Of a stretch of 64,000 nt of DNA, positions 17,317 to 26,636 are shown in pieces. Made by a program: the position numbers and the translations under genes. Source of the stretch: Rhodobacterales bacterium LSUCC0031 (lineage in GTDB: Bacteria > Pseudomonadota > Alphaproteobacteria > Rhodobacterales > Rhodobacteraceae); contig WVSP01000002.1 in assembly GCA_015689735.1 (NCBI GenBank), positions 558,001 through 622,000 on the forward strand, written 5' to 3'. The notes below the pieces were generated by a model. The model was not told the DNA's origin and made no database searches. It saw only the letters and a program-made list of their open reading frames with translations. Position 1 is the first letter of the stretch. Every line of letters begins with the position of its first letter.

Positions 17317-17883
17317 CTACTGGGCCGCGACAGGGTCATCGGTGCGCACACGCAAGGCGGTCATGCGGTCGGGAACGCCAATCACCGCGCCATTCTGTCC
17401 GCGCCCGCGCTTGATGGCATCGACAACCTCCATGCCGCTCACGACTTGGCCGACCACGGTATATTGCCCGTCGAGAAAGGGGCCAGGTGCGAACATGATG
17501 AAGAATTGGGAATTGGCGCTGTTGGGATTTTGCGCCCGCGCCATGCCGATTGCCCCCCGGTCAAAGGTGATGTCAGAGAATTCGGCCGGAAGATCGGGAT
17601 ATTGCGACCCGCCCCGCCCTGCATAGCGCATATCTTGGCCCATGCGGCCATATTCGACATCACCCGTCTGTGCCATGAAGCCCTCGATCACACGGTGAAA
17701 GACCACCTCGTCATAGGCACCTTCGGCGGCCAAGGTGGTGATCCGCTCCACATGCAGCGGCGCCACCTCTTCGAACAGGTCGATGATGACCGTGCCTTCG
17801 GCTTCGCCCGAGATATCGATCTCGAGGCCGGTCGCATAGGCCGGGCCACACAGCACGCAAAGGGCAAGCGCCAGCTTACGCAT
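17317..17883 (-). CDS. Exported cyclophilin-type peptidyl-prolyl isomerase
   Basis: 188 residues. A signal peptide (MRKLALALCVLCGPAYATG) directs it to the periplasm, followed by a small bacterial cyclophilin domain: VVFHRVIEGFMAQTGD, the QFFIMFA strand and QYTVVGQVVSGMEVVD. It catalyses proline isomerisation in exported proteins. Its start overlaps the stop of the cytoplasmic paralog by 8 bp. Confidence 0.92.
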   Translation of the reverse strand: MRKLALALCVLCGPAYATGLEIDISGEAEGTVIIDLFEEVAPLHVERITTLAAEGAYDEVVFHRVIEGFMAQTGDVEYGRMGQDMRYAGRGGSQYPDLPAEFSDITFDRGAIGMARAQNPNSANSQFFIMFAPGPFLDGQYTVVGQVVSGMEVVDAIKRGRGQNGAVIGVPDRMTALRVRTDDPVAAQ

Positions 17884-18376
17884 CGGTGGCCACCTTGACC
17901 GAGATCATCTGGTCGGGATTTGTCGGCGGCTCGCCACGGGTGATCGCGTCAACATGCTCCATCCCCGAGATCACGCGCCCATAGACCGTGTATTGGCGGT
18001 TGAGGAAATGGTTGTCGTTGAAGTTGATGAAGAACTGGCTATTGGCCGAATTCGGGTTGGACGAGCGCGCAGCCCCCAGCGTGCCGCGATCATGTGGAAT
18101 GCCCGAAAACTCCGCCGGAAGATCGGGCTTATCCGAGCCACCTGTCCCTGCACGGCGCAGTTCGCCACCTGCGCGACCATGCTGCACATCCCCCGTTTGC
18201 GCCATGAAGCCGTCGATCACGCGATGAAATACCACGCCGTCATAAGCGCCTTCGCGGGCCAATTCCTTCATGCGCGCGCAATGATGAGGCGCGATATCAG
18301 GCAAAAGCGCAATCGCGACAGTGCCGGATTTCAGTGTGATCAAAATCGTGTTCTCGGGATCTTCATATGCCGACAT
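17876..18376 (-). CDS. ppiB: Cytoplasmic cyclophilin-type peptidyl-prolyl isomerase
   Basis: 166 residues, no signal peptide. Cyclophilin motifs VVFHRVIDGFMAQTGD, SQFFINFNDN and QYTVYGRVISGMEHVD. I choose the ATG at 18376 (GAAAGG upstream); an ATG at 18394, overlapping the coaD stop, would add six residues. It forms a tandem pair with the exported paralog, presumably from gene duplication. Confidence 0.9.
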   Translation of the reverse strand: MSAYEDPENTILITLKSGTVAIALLPDIAPHHCARMKELAREGAYDGVVFHRVIDGFMAQTGDVQHGRAGGELRRAGTGGSDKPDLPAEFSGIPHDRGTLGAARSSNPNSANSQFFINFNDNHFLNRQYTVYGRVISGMEHVDAITRGEPPTNPDQMISVKVATDA

Positions 18377-18393
18377 ACGCCGTACCTTTCGCA

Positions 18394-18897
18394 TTAAGTG
18401 TGCTTGTTGGGATATTTCACATCCAGCGCCGCTTTGACCGCCGGTGTAACAAAGGGGGTCACGTCGCCGCCCAGCCGGGCGATTTCCTTGACCAGTTTCG
18501 ATGCGATCGCCTGCCGATCGGCTTCGGCCATCAAGAAGACGGTATCGATGCCCGCGTTCAATTTGCGGTTCATGCCGACCATCTGATATTCATATTCGAA
18601 ATCCGCGACGGCGCGCAGACCACGGATGATGATCGCGGCGCCGACATCCGTCGCGCAATCGATCAACAGGTTCTCAAAGGGATGAGCCACGATCTCGGTG
18701 CCGGTCACGGCTGACAGCTTTGCACATTCAGCCTCGACCATCGCCACGCGTTCTTCGAGCGTGAACAAGGGATGCTTGTCGCGATTGATGGCCACGCCAA
18801 TGACAAGGCGGTCAACCAAAAGGCTCGCGCGTTTGATGATGTCGATATGGCCCAGCGTGATCGGGTCGAATGTTCCCGGATAAAGCCCTGTGCGCAT
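18394..18897 (-). CDS. coaD: Phosphopantetheine adenylyltransferase
   Basis: 167 residues, nucleotidyltransferase fold. MRTGLYPGTFDPITLGHIDI holds the TxGH catalytic motif; FEYEYQMVGMNRKL and the C-terminal ISSxx-equivalent SKLVKEIARLGGD follow. It makes dephospho-CoA, the penultimate step of CoA synthesis. ATG at 18897 with GGGGA upstream. It is the first gene of a run leading into the two cyclophilins. Confidence 0.95.
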   Translation of the reverse strand: MRTGLYPGTFDPITLGHIDIIKRASLLVDRLVIGVAINRDKHPLFTLEERVAMVEAECAKLSAVTGTEIVAHPFENLLIDCATDVGAAIIIRGLRAVADFEYEYQMVGMNRKLNAGIDTVFLMAEADRQAIASKLVKEIARLGGDVTPFVTPAVKAALDVKYPNKHT

Positions 18898-18996
18898 CGC
18901 AAATCCCCGCCGCTCTCCTTGCTTGCGGGCCGGACACAACCACCGGGTGCCTGCCAATGCAAGCCCCCGCTTGAACGCAACACCAGAAGATCGGGC

Positions 18997-19431
18997 TCAG
19001 AACCCCTTGATCATCCCCTCAAGTGCTTCTTTTTCCATGGAAAGTGTCGCCAGTTGCGCCTTGACGACATCGCCGATGGAAATCAGCCCGATCATTTCTT
19101 GGTCCTCGACGACCGGCAGATGGCGGAACCGCCCCTTGGTCATCAAACCCAAAACCGCCTCGGCGCTGTCGTCGCGGCGGCAGGTCACGATATCGCGGGT
19201 CATGATGCCTTCGAGGCTATCGGACAAACAGCCCACCCCTTTTTGCGCGATCTCGCGCACGATGTCGCGCTCGGACACGATGCCCGCCACGCTCTTGCCG
19301 TCAGGCGACACGACCACGGCCCCGATCCGGCGCTGCGCCAAAAGCTTGGCGGCCGCCGACAGGCTTTCTTCAGGCGTGATGGTGACGACCCCATCATCGG
19401 ATTTGGACTTCAGGATTTGTTGCACCAGCAT
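18997..19431 (-). CDS. Two-CBS-domain protein
   Basis: 144 residues: two CBS repeats (about 1-60 and 75-130; RRIGAVVVSPDGKSVAGIVS and GRFRHLPVVEDQEMIGLIS). Such stand-alone Bateman modules bind adenine nucleotides or SAM and regulate partners. The partner is unknown. Start ATG 19431 preceded by GGGAGG, not the GTG at 19497. Confidence 0.88.
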   Translation of the reverse strand: MLVQQILKSKSDDGVVTITPEESLSAAAKLLAQRRIGAVVVSPDGKSVAGIVSERDIVREIAQKGVGCLSDSLEGIMTRDIVTCRRDDSAEAVLGLMTKGRFRHLPVVEDQEMIGLISIGDVVKAQLATLSMEKEALEGMIKGF

Positions 19432-19493
19432 CTCAGCCTCCCTTGGTTGATCGCGGTTGAGGCGGCAAGCGTCCGCGCCCAAGGGTTGTCGTG

Positions 19494-20405
19494 TCAAGCG
19501 ATCTGAGCGGATTTGGCGACAAGTTCCTCGCGATGGGCGATTTCATCACGGATGCCATCGCGCAAAAGCGCCGATAGCCGCGCAAGGCGCACATCGCGCG
19601 GCCCGGCATGGCTGACCAGCCAGAACCGCCGCTTCAGGCGCAAACGGTCGGGAAAGATGCGCACAAGTTCCGGGGCATTGGCCAAGGCAAAATCATGCAC
19701 GATGGCAAGCCCCGCCCCCGCCCGCGCTAGATTGAGCTGCACCGAGACCGCGTTCGAGGCCATGGCCACGCGCCGCACCCCGAATTGCGCAAGATAATCC
19801 AACTCGGCATCAAAGATCATGTCAGGGATGTATCCAATCATACGTGCCGATTTCAAAGCCTCGGGGCCGCTTGGCGTGCCGTTTGCGGCCAACCAGGCGC
19901 GCGAGGCGGCAAGCGACAGGTGATAATCCGACAACAGCTCGGCACGCAGCCGCTCGGTTGCCGGCGGCGAGACGGTGATCGCGAGATCGGCCTCGCGCCG
20001 CGACAGGTTGACCACACGCGGAAGCGCAAGGATCTGAAGATCAAGGTCGGGATGCGCCGCCGATATCGCCGCGCAAACCTGTGGCAAAAGATAATTGGCG
20101 CATCCATCAGGCGCACCGATCCGGATCGTGCCAGATAACTGCCCGGCCTGGTCGGCGTCTTGATCGGCCAAACCACCGCGCAGCGCTGCCTCGGCTGCCT
20201 CCGCGCGAGGCAAGAGTCGTTGGCCCGCCTCGGATAACGCATAGCCTTGGGGTGATTTCACGAACAAAAGCGTGCCAAGCGCGCGCTCAAGCCGCGCGAT
20301 GCGCCGCCCCGCCGTGGCCGGATCAAGCCGCAAGGACTTGGCCGCCGCAGACAGGCCCTCGCCCCGCGCGACGGCCAAAAAGACCCGCAGATCATCCCAG
20401 TTCAT
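19494..20405 (-). CDS. LysR-family regulator, probably of mmsA
   Basis: 303 residues. N-terminal winged helix (MNWDDLRVFLAVARGEGLSA, residues 1-60) and a LysR substrate-binding domain (about 95-290). Divergent from mmsA with 111 bp between them that holds two inverted repeats, the typical layout for a LysR activator of the neighbouring operon. The inducer is probably a valine or methylmalonate-semialdehyde pathway intermediate (inference). Confidence 0.92.
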   Translation of the reverse strand: MNWDDLRVFLAVARGEGLSAAAKSLRLDPATAGRRIARLERALGTLLFVKSPQGYALSEAGQRLLPRAEAAEAALRGGLADQDADQAGQLSGTIRIGAPDGCANYLLPQVCAAISAAHPDLDLQILALPRVVNLSRREADLAITVSPPATERLRAELLSDYHLSLAASRAWLAANGTPSGPEALKSARMIGYIPDMIFDAELDYLAQFGVRRVAMASNAVSVQLNLARAGAGLAIVHDFALANAPELVRIFPDRLRLKRRFWLVSHAGPRDVRLARLSALLRDGIRDEIAHREELVAKSAQIA

Positions 20406-20416
20406 GCCTTTATCCC

Positions 20417-20430
20417 TTGCAAAAATGCAA
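20417..20430. promoter_or_regulatory. Candidate LysR operator between LysR and mmsA
   Basis: TTGCA-AAAA-TGCAA is a perfect inverted repeat in the divergent spacer. A second palindrome, CTTGCAAG, lies at 20466-20473, closer to mmsA. Sharing TTGCA, they could be recognition and activation sites of the regulator. Confidence 0.5.
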
Positions 20431-20516
20431 AACGACTTTGGCAATCTGCCGCTTTTCTTGGCATTCTTGCAAGGATACACTACGCGCAGCAGCGCTTTTT
20501 TTAAAGGACAGGTATC

Positions 20517-22016
20517 ATGGAACAGATCGGACATTGGATCGACGGCAAGCATGTGGCAGGCGCCTCTGGCCGTTTTGCCGATGTAATGAACCCCGCCACG
20601 GGCGAGGTACAGGCACAAGTGGCACTTGCTTCCAAGGCCGAGCTTGACGCAGCCGTCGCCAGTGCCGCCCGCGCACAGCTTGCATGGGGTGCCACCAATC
20701 CGCAGCGGCGTGCGCGCGTGATGATGGCGCTTGTGGGCCTTTTGAACCGCGATATGGACAAACTGGCCGAGGCGATCAGCCGCGAGCATGGCAAGACATT
20801 CCCCGACGCCAAGGGCGATGTGCAGCGCGGCCTTGAGGTGATCGAGTTCTGCATCGGCGCGCCGCATCTGTTGAAGGGCGAGTTCACCGATAGCGCTGGC
20901 CCCGGCATCGACATGTATTCGATGCGCCAGCCGCTTGGTGTGGTTGCGGGCATCACGCCCTTCAACTTCCCCGCCATGATCCCCTTATGGAAGATGGGAC
21001 CAGCGCTTGCCGCGGGCAATGCGATGATCCTCAAACCATCCGAGCGTGATCCGTCTTGCCCGATGATGCTGGCCGCCTTGTGCAAGGAGGCAGGCCTGCC
21101 CGATGGCATCTTGCAGGTGATCAACGGCGACAAGGAAGCGGTTGACGCGATCCTCGACAATGAGACGGTCCAAGCGGTGGGCTTTGTCGGCTCCACCCCC
21201 ATCGCGCAGTATATCTACAGCCGCGCCACCGCAAACGGAAAGCGCAGCCAGTGCTTCGGCGGCGCAAAGAACCACATGATCATCATGCCCGATGCCGATC
21301 TCGACCAAGCCGCCGATGCGTTGGTGGGCGCGGGCTATGGCGCAGCGGGCGAGCGCTGCATGGCGATATCCGTGGCCGTCCCCGTGGGCGAAGAAACCGC
21401 CGACCGGCTGATCGAAAAACTCGTGCCGCGGATCGAGGCGCTGAAGGTCGGCCCCTACACGGCCGGCAACGATATCGATTTCGGCCCTGTCGTCACCGCG
21501 GCCGCCAAGGCCAATATCCTGCGCCTTGTCGAAAGCGGCGTCGCGCAAGGGGCGAAGCTTGTTGTCGATGGGCGCGATTTCAAGCTGCAAGGCTATGAAA
21601 ACGGCTATTTCGTTGGCGCGCATCTTTTCGACCATGTCACTCCTGACATGGACATCTACCGCACCGAGATCTTTGGCCCCGTGCTCTCGACCGTGCGGGC
21701 GGCCAGCTACGAGGAGGCGATCGGCCTTGCCCTTGACCATGAATATGGCAATGGCACGGCGATTTTCACCCGTGATGGCGACACGGCACGCGATTTCGCC
21801 AATCGCATCAATATCGGGATGGTCGGCATCAACGTGCCGATCCCGGTGCCGCTGGCCTATCACACCTTCGGCGGCTGGAAGAAATCGGGCTTTGGCGATC
21901 TGAACCAACACGGCCCAGACGCGTTCCGTTTCTACACCCGCACCAAGACCGTGACCGCGCGTTGGCCGTCCGGGATCAAGGAAGGGGCCGCTTTCAACTT
22001 CAAGGCGATGGATTGA
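20517..22016 (+). CDS. mmsA: Methylmalonate-semialdehyde dehydrogenase (CoA-acylating)
   Basis: 499 residues, ALDH fold. Catalytic Cys281 in GAAGERCMAIS; TPFNFPAMIPLW is the family cofactor/active-site signature of MMSDH. It oxidatively decarboxylates methylmalonate semialdehyde to propionyl-CoA, the last step of distal valine breakdown. ATG at 20517 with AAAGGACAGG upstream. Other valine genes follow downstream. Confidence 0.95.
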   Translation: MEQIGHWIDGKHVAGASGRFADVMNPATGEVQAQVALASKAELDAAVASAARAQLAWGATNPQRRARVMMALVGLLNRDMDKLAEAISREHGKTFPDAKGDVQRGLEVIEFCIGAPHLLKGEFTDSAGPGIDMYSMRQPLGVVAGITPFNFPAMIPLWKMGPALAAGNAMILKPSERDPSCPMMLAALCKEAGLPDGILQVINGDKEAVDAILDNETVQAVGFVGSTPIAQYIYSRATANGKRSQCFGGAKNHMIIMPDADLDQAADALVGAGYGAAGERCMAISVAVPVGEETADRLIEKLVPRIEALKVGPYTAGNDIDFGPVVTAAAKANILRLVESGVAQGAKLVVDGRDFKLQGYENGYFVGAHLFDHVTPDMDIYRTEIFGPVLSTVRAASYEEAIGLALDHEYGNGTAIFTRDGDTARDFANRINIGMVGINVPIPVPLAYHTFGGWKKSGFGDLNQHGPDAFRFYTRTKTVTARWPSGIKEGAAFNFKAMD

Positions 22017-22416
22017 GCGTGTCGGCGGGCGGCGGCGGGGTCATCGCCGCCGCCTGGCCTGACAAAACACTCAGCACGGGCGTAGGTGCCGGCGTCATGG
22101 CGAGGGCGCGCAACCCCTCGGCCAGCGCGCCGCGATGCTGGCGCGCCTTCAGACACTCGAAACTACCCGCGCGAAAGGCGCGGCAGGCTTCCGGGCGGTC
22201 ATCATAGATCGCGCAGAGCGTTTGCCCCGTCGCCGTGATGATCAGCTGCGCGCAATGCCCGCAGGCCATTTTCATGTAGCGTCGCCCGTCGATCTGGGTG
22301 ATTGCACTGTCGGGGATGAGGCGGCCCTGATCCTCGGGCAAGAGGGCGACATAGCGGTCATGACCGCCAAAGCAGCAGGCCCCGCAGGCCGTGCAGTCAA
22401 ATGTGGGGGAGGACAC
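22000..22416 (-). CDS. YkgJ-family cysteine-cluster protein
   Basis: About 138 residues with a zinc- or iron-cluster cysteine pattern: FDCTACGACC, then MACGHC, then CAIYDDRPEACRAF. Family function is unknown. The start is a guess: GTG at 22416, just before the domain; an ATG far upstream (22581) would run through the promoter of the next gene. It is antisense to the valine operon and its last 17 bp overlap the 3' end of mmsA. Confidence 0.75.
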   Translation of the reverse strand: MSSPTFDCTACGACCFGGHDRYVALLPEDQGRLIPDSAITQIDGRRYMKMACGHCAQLIITATGQTLCAIYDDRPEACRAFRAGSFECLKARQHRGALAEGLRALAMTPAPTPVLSVLSGQAAAMTPPPPADTLNPSP

Positions 22417-22621
22417 CGAAGCACCCGAAATGCCGCGCCGGCTGGAACGGCCCCTTGCCGCAAGCGATGCGCCACACGGGGATTTAACGGTGCGATTGCG
22501 CCTCGGCAAGGGCGATCGCATCGGCAAGGTTGCCCGACGCATGCCCTTGCAAAACTTCTGCAACAGTCGGAAATTAAACAAGCGTTCAATTCAGCCACAG
22601 CCAAGGGGGAGGCAGCGCAGG

Positions 22622-23764
22622 ATGGACTTTGCATTGAGCGACGAGGCGCAGGCCGTTTACGACATGGCCCATGCCTTTGGTCAGGCCGAGATTGCCCCCC
22701 ATGCGCGCCAATGGGAGGCCGACGGCACCATTCCGAAAAGCCTGTGGCCAAAATTGGCGGAGCTCGGCTTTGGCGGGCTTTATGTCAGCGCACAAAAGGG
22801 TGGTTCGGGCCTGTCGCGGCTGGAGGCGACGCTGGTTTTCGAGGCACTCAGCCATGCCTGCCCCTCGGTCGCGGCGTTTTTGTCGATCCACAACATGTGC
22901 GCCAAGATGATCGAGCTTTATGGAAACGATGATCTTCAGGCCCGCTTCCTTCCATCGGCGATCGCGATGGAGCGTTTCTTTTCCTATTGCTTGACCGAAC
23001 CGGGCTCGGGCTCTGATGCGGCGGCGCTGAAAACGCGAGCAGAGCGCACCAATGAAGGATACGCGCTGACGGGGACCAAGGCCTTCATCTCGGGCGGGGG
23101 CTATTCAGATGCTTATATCGTCATGTGCCGCACCGGCGAAAATGGGCCGCGCGGCGTTTCGGCGGTGATCGTCGAGGATGGCGCACCGGGGCTGAGTTTC
23201 GGCGGGCTCGAGGACAAGATGGGGTGGCGGTCACAACCCACCCGTCAGGTGCAATTCGATGATTGCCAGATCCCCGCCGCGAACCTTTTGGGCGAAGAGG
23301 GGCATGGCTTTCGCTATGCGATGGCGGGGCTTGACGGGGGACGGCTCAACATCGCGGCCTGTAGCCTTGGCGCGGCGCGTGCGGCGCTTTCCGCAACACT
23401 CGGCTACATGGGCGAACGCAAGGCATTCGGCCAATCCATCGACCAGTTCCAAGCGCTGCAATTCCGCCTCGCCGACATGGAGATTGCGCTCGAGGCCGCG
23501 ACGGTCTTGCTGCGCCAAGCGGCATGGAAGCTCGACACCGGTGCTGCGGATGCCACCAAGGCCTGCGCCATGGCCAAGAAATTGGTAACAGAAACAGGCA
23601 GCCAAGTCGTCGATCAATGCCTGCAACTGCATGGTGGTTACGGCTACCTCGCCGATTACGGCATCGAAAAGCTGGTGCGCGACCTGCGGGTGCATCAAAT
23701 CCTCGAAGGCACGAACGAGATCATGCGCCTGATCGTGGCGCGCCACATGCTGGCCACGCGCTGA
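22622..23764 (+). CDS. Isobutyryl-CoA dehydrogenase-type acyl-CoA dehydrogenase
   Basis: 380 residues. Acyl-CoA dehydrogenase motifs CLTEPGSGSDAAAL (FAD/substrate), GGYGY and LEGTNEIMR with the catalytic Glu. Context with mmsA, mmsB and a 3-hydroxyisobutyryl-CoA hydrolase points to isobutyryl-CoA to methacrylyl-CoA in valine degradation. ATG 22622 preceded by GGGGGAGG. Confidence 0.9.
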   Translation: MDFALSDEAQAVYDMAHAFGQAEIAPHARQWEADGTIPKSLWPKLAELGFGGLYVSAQKGGSGLSRLEATLVFEALSHACPSVAAFLSIHNMCAKMIELYGNDDLQARFLPSAIAMERFFSYCLTEPGSGSDAAALKTRAERTNEGYALTGTKAFISGGGYSDAYIVMCRTGENGPRGVSAVIVEDGAPGLSFGGLEDKMGWRSQPTRQVQFDDCQIPAANLLGEEGHGFRYAMAGLDGGRLNIAACSLGAARAALSATLGYMGERKAFGQSIDQFQALQFRLADMEIALEAATVLLRQAAWKLDTGAADATKACAMAKKLVTETGSQVVDQCLQLHGGYGYLADYGIEKLVRDLRVHQILEGTNEIMRLIVARHMLATR

Positions 23765-23779
23765 TAGTCATGGTCGCAG

Positions 23780-23803
23780 GCGTATTTTTGGCAAGATGAA
23801 GGG
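23780..23803 (+). repeat. Dispersed ~24-nt intergenic repeat, copy 1
   Basis: GCGTATTTTTGGCAAGATGA followed by AGGG, 15 nt after the acyl-CoA dehydrogenase stop. Other copies: complement 34604, complement 42951, complement 47874, and 57666. Confidence 0.8.
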
Positions 23804-23815
23804 ATAGGCGTAGTC

Positions 23816-24871
23816 ATGTCAGATGAGATCGATATCAGGATCGTAGGCCTTGCAGGGCGCATCACGCTGTGCCGCCCCGCAGCGCTCAACGCCTTGAGCT
23901 ATCCCATGTGCCTTGCGATCGAGGCGGCGCTGGATACTTGGGCCGATGATCCAAAGGTGGCGCTCATCGTGATCGACGCGCAAGGCGAGCGCGCCTTTTG
24001 CGCCGGCGGAGATATCGCACAGATGCATGCGGCCGGGATGCAGGGCGATTACAGCTTTGGCCATCGCTTTTGGTTCGACGAATACCGCATGAACGCCAAG
24101 ATGTTCCACTTTCCCAAGCCAGTGGTCAGCTTCATGCAGGGCTTTACCATGGGCGGCGGCGTGGGGGTTGGCTGTCATGGCTCGCATAGAGTTGTGGGGG
24201 CGACAAGCAAGCTGGCCTTGCCCGAATGCGGGATCGGCCTTGTCCCCGATGTCGGCAGCACGCTGCTTTTGGCGCGCGCGCCGGGGCGCTTGGGCGAGTA
24301 CCTGGGAACGACCGGCTATCGCATGGGGCCGGGTGATGCGATCCATGCAGGCTTTGCCGATTACGTTATCCCCGAGGCGGATTGGCCAGACTTGATCGCA
24401 GAGCTATCGGCCAGCGGCGATTGGGAGGCGGTGGATCGCGCGGCGCAAGCTGTACCCGACAGCCCCCTCGCTGCCGCCCAAGGGCAGATCGATCGGCTTT
24501 TCGCTGGCGATACGATCCGTGATGTCGTCAACCTCCTGCGGGTAGAGGAAAGCGCACGCGCCAAGGATGCGCTGGCCGCCATCGGGCGGGGCAGCCCCTT
24601 GGCCGTGGCCTGCACCTTGGAGTTGGTGCATCGCGCACGGCTGCGCGACACGATCGAGCATGCTCTCGAACAAGAATACCGCTTTAGCTACCGCGCGATG
24701 GAACACGGGGATTTTCTTGAAGGAATCCGCGCGGCGATCATCGACAAGGACAAATCCCCCAAATGGCGCCATGAAAACATCGACACCCTGCCCGCGACGA
24801 CGGTTGCAGCCATGTTGATGCCCTTGGGACGGGCCAGCTGGTCCATGGATGCGAAAGGATATGTGGCATGA
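23816..24871 (+). CDS. 3-hydroxyisobutyryl-CoA hydrolase
   Basis: 351 residues, crotonase fold but about 90 residues longer than enoyl-CoA hydratases, as in HIBCH. Oxyanion segment AFCAGGDIAQMH, MGGGVGVGCHGSHRVVG, catalytic Glu in LPECGIGLVPDVG. It hydrolyses 3-hydroxyisobutyryl-CoA in valine degradation, avoiding toxic methacrylyl-CoA build-up. Its stop overlaps mmsB (ATGA). Confidence 0.9.
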   Translation: MSDEIDIRIVGLAGRITLCRPAALNALSYPMCLAIEAALDTWADDPKVALIVIDAQGERAFCAGGDIAQMHAAGMQGDYSFGHRFWFDEYRMNAKMFHFPKPVVSFMQGFTMGGGVGVGCHGSHRVVGATSKLALPECGIGLVPDVGSTLLLARAPGRLGEYLGTTGYRMGPGDAIHAGFADYVIPEADWPDLIAELSASGDWEAVDRAAQAVPDSPLAAAQGQIDRLFAGDTIRDVVNLLRVEESARAKDALAAIGRGSPLAVACTLELVHRARLRDTIEHALEQEYRFSYRAMEHGDFLEGIRAAIIDKDKSPKWRHENIDTLPATTVAAMLMPLGRASWSMDAKGYVA

Positions 24872-25746
24872 AGATCGGCTTTATCGGCTTGGGAAATATG
24901 GGTGGCCCAATGGCCGCCAACCTCGTGGCGGCGGGTCATGCGGTCACGGGCTATGACGTCACAGGGATCGGCCCCGAAGGCGTCACGGTCACCCGCGATG
25001 CCGCTGCCGCCGTGCGGGACGCAGAGGTCGTGATCACGATGCTGCCCAATGGCGCGATCTTGCGCGCAGTCGCCGATCAGATCATTCCAGCCATGACCAA
25101 AGGCGCGGTCTTGCTCGATTGTTCCACCGTCGATGTCGCAAGCGCCCGCGCAGTTGCGGCGCAAGCGGCCGCGGCAGGGCTTGGCGCGCTTGATGCGCCC
25201 GTCTCGGGGGGTGTGGGCGGCGCGCAGGCTGGCACGCTGACCTTCATGGTCGGCGGGGCCGATACGGCCTTTGCCACCGCGCGCCCCTTGTTCGAGGTGA
25301 TGGGCCAAAAGGCTGTGCATTGCGGACCGGCGGGCAACGGGCAAGCGGCCAAGATCTGCAACAACATGATCCTCGGCGTCACCATGATCGCCACCTGCGA
25401 GGCCTTTGCGCTGGCTGACAAGCTGGGGCTCGATCGCCAGGCGATGTATGATGTCGTCTCGACCTCCTCGGGGCAAAGCTGGTCGATGACCAGCTATTGC
25501 CCCGCCCCCGGTATCGGGCCGCAAAGCCCCGCCGATCGCGGCTACCAGCCGGGCTTTGCCGCCGATCTGATGCTCAAGGATTTGCGGCTAAGCCAAGAGG
25601 CCGCTGAAGGGGTCGATGCCGATACGCCGATGGGCCAGCTTGCCGCAGCACTTTATGCCCGTTTTGTCGAGAACGAAGACGGCAAAGGGCGAGATTTTTC
25701 CGCGATGCTGCCGCGATTCGAAGGGCGCAACCGCACAAACAACTGA
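24868..25746 (+). CDS. mmsB: 3-hydroxyisobutyrate dehydrogenase
   Basis: 292 residues. N-terminal NAD fold GFIGLGNMGGPMAANL (residues 4-19), signature APVSGGVGGAQAGTLTFMVG and catalytic Lys in GNGQAAKICNNM. It oxidises 3-hydroxyisobutyrate to methylmalonate semialdehyde, the substrate of MmsA. Overlaps the hydrolase stop by 4 bp; last gene of the valine cluster. Confidence 0.94.
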   Translation: MKIGFIGLGNMGGPMAANLVAAGHAVTGYDVTGIGPEGVTVTRDAAAAVRDAEVVITMLPNGAILRAVADQIIPAMTKGAVLLDCSTVDVASARAVAAQAAAAGLGALDAPVSGGVGGAQAGTLTFMVGGADTAFATARPLFEVMGQKAVHCGPAGNGQAAKICNNMILGVTMIATCEAFALADKLGLDRQAMYDVVSTSSGQSWSMTSYCPAPGIGPQSPADRGYQPGFAADLMLKDLRLSQEAAEGVDADTPMGQLAAALYARFVENEDGKGRDFSAMLPRFEGRNRTNN

Positions 25747-25913
25747 TCAGGAAAGAAAAAACGGAGCTTGGGATTACGCGTTTTGCGTGGCAAACTTAAA
25801 CGCGACACTCCAAGATATGTCCGCATAAGACCCGGTGCCGCAAAAGTTCTTATCGGTGCACCTCGACGTCGGTGCCGGGTCGCGGGACATCAGGGTCTTC
25901 CCCCGAAATCCGT

Positions 25914-26636
25914 TTAGGCAAAGGCAATCGCCACCCGGCGGTTCAATCGACCCTTCTTCTCGATCTTGTGGATCGCCATCTTGCCGATCTCGGCGGTGCG
26001 CGCCACATGCGTGCCGCCACAGGGCTGCAAATCGATCTGCCCTGCCCCTTCGCCAATGCGCACAAGGCGGATACGCCCTGCGCCGCGCGGCGGTTGCACC
26101 GACATCGTTTTGACAAGACCAGGCTGGGCATCAAGCGCGGCCTCGGTGATCCATTCCTCGGTCACGGCAAGATCACGGGTGATCAACGCGTTCAGTTGCC
26201 CCTCGAGGATCAGGCGCTCATCGGCGTCGGGCATCTGGGGCATGTCGAAATCAAGCCGCCCTTTATCATGGGCAATCGCCCCGCCTGTGACGGGATAGGG
26301 AAAGACCACGGACAACAGATGGAGGGCGGTATGCATGCGCATATGCGCATAGCGCCGTTCCCAATCAAGCCGCTGTTCAACCTCGGCGCCGATGGGCGGT
26401 AGGGTTACGGCCTCGGCGGGAACAAGCACGATAGCCCCACCCTCGCCTTTGACGGCGGTCGCAATTGCAATGCGCTGAGCGCCCAAAACCAATGTCCCGC
26501 TATCGCCGGGCTGTCCACCAGCGCGGGGATAAAAAATCGTGCGGTCAAGCACGATCCCCCCCTCTTCGGTCAGGGCGGCGATGCGCGCGGTGGCGCTTTT
26601 GCGATAGGGGTCGGTCAGATATAGCGGCTCGGTCAT
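25914..26636 (-). CDS. AlaX-type alanyl-tRNA editing hydrolase
   Basis: 240 residues, a free-standing editing domain. Zinc ligands in HTALHLL (His-x3-His) and CGGTHVA (Cys-x3-His), with the N-terminal beta-barrel FYPRAGGQPGDSG of the type II form. It clears mischarged Ser-tRNA(Ala). ATG at 26636 overlaps the MscS-like stop. The ~165 bp downstream, facing mmsB, holds nothing I recognise. Confidence 0.9.
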   Translation of the reverse strand: MTEPLYLTDPYRKSATARIAALTEEGGIVLDRTIFYPRAGGQPGDSGTLVLGAQRIAIATAVKGEGGAIVLVPAEAVTLPPIGAEVEQRLDWERRYAHMRMHTALHLLSVVFPYPVTGGAIAHDKGRLDFDMPQMPDADERLILEGQLNALITRDLAVTEEWITEAALDAQPGLVKTMSVQPPRGAGRIRLVRIGEGAGQIDLQPCGGTHVARTAEIGKMAIHKIEKKGRLNRRVAIAFA

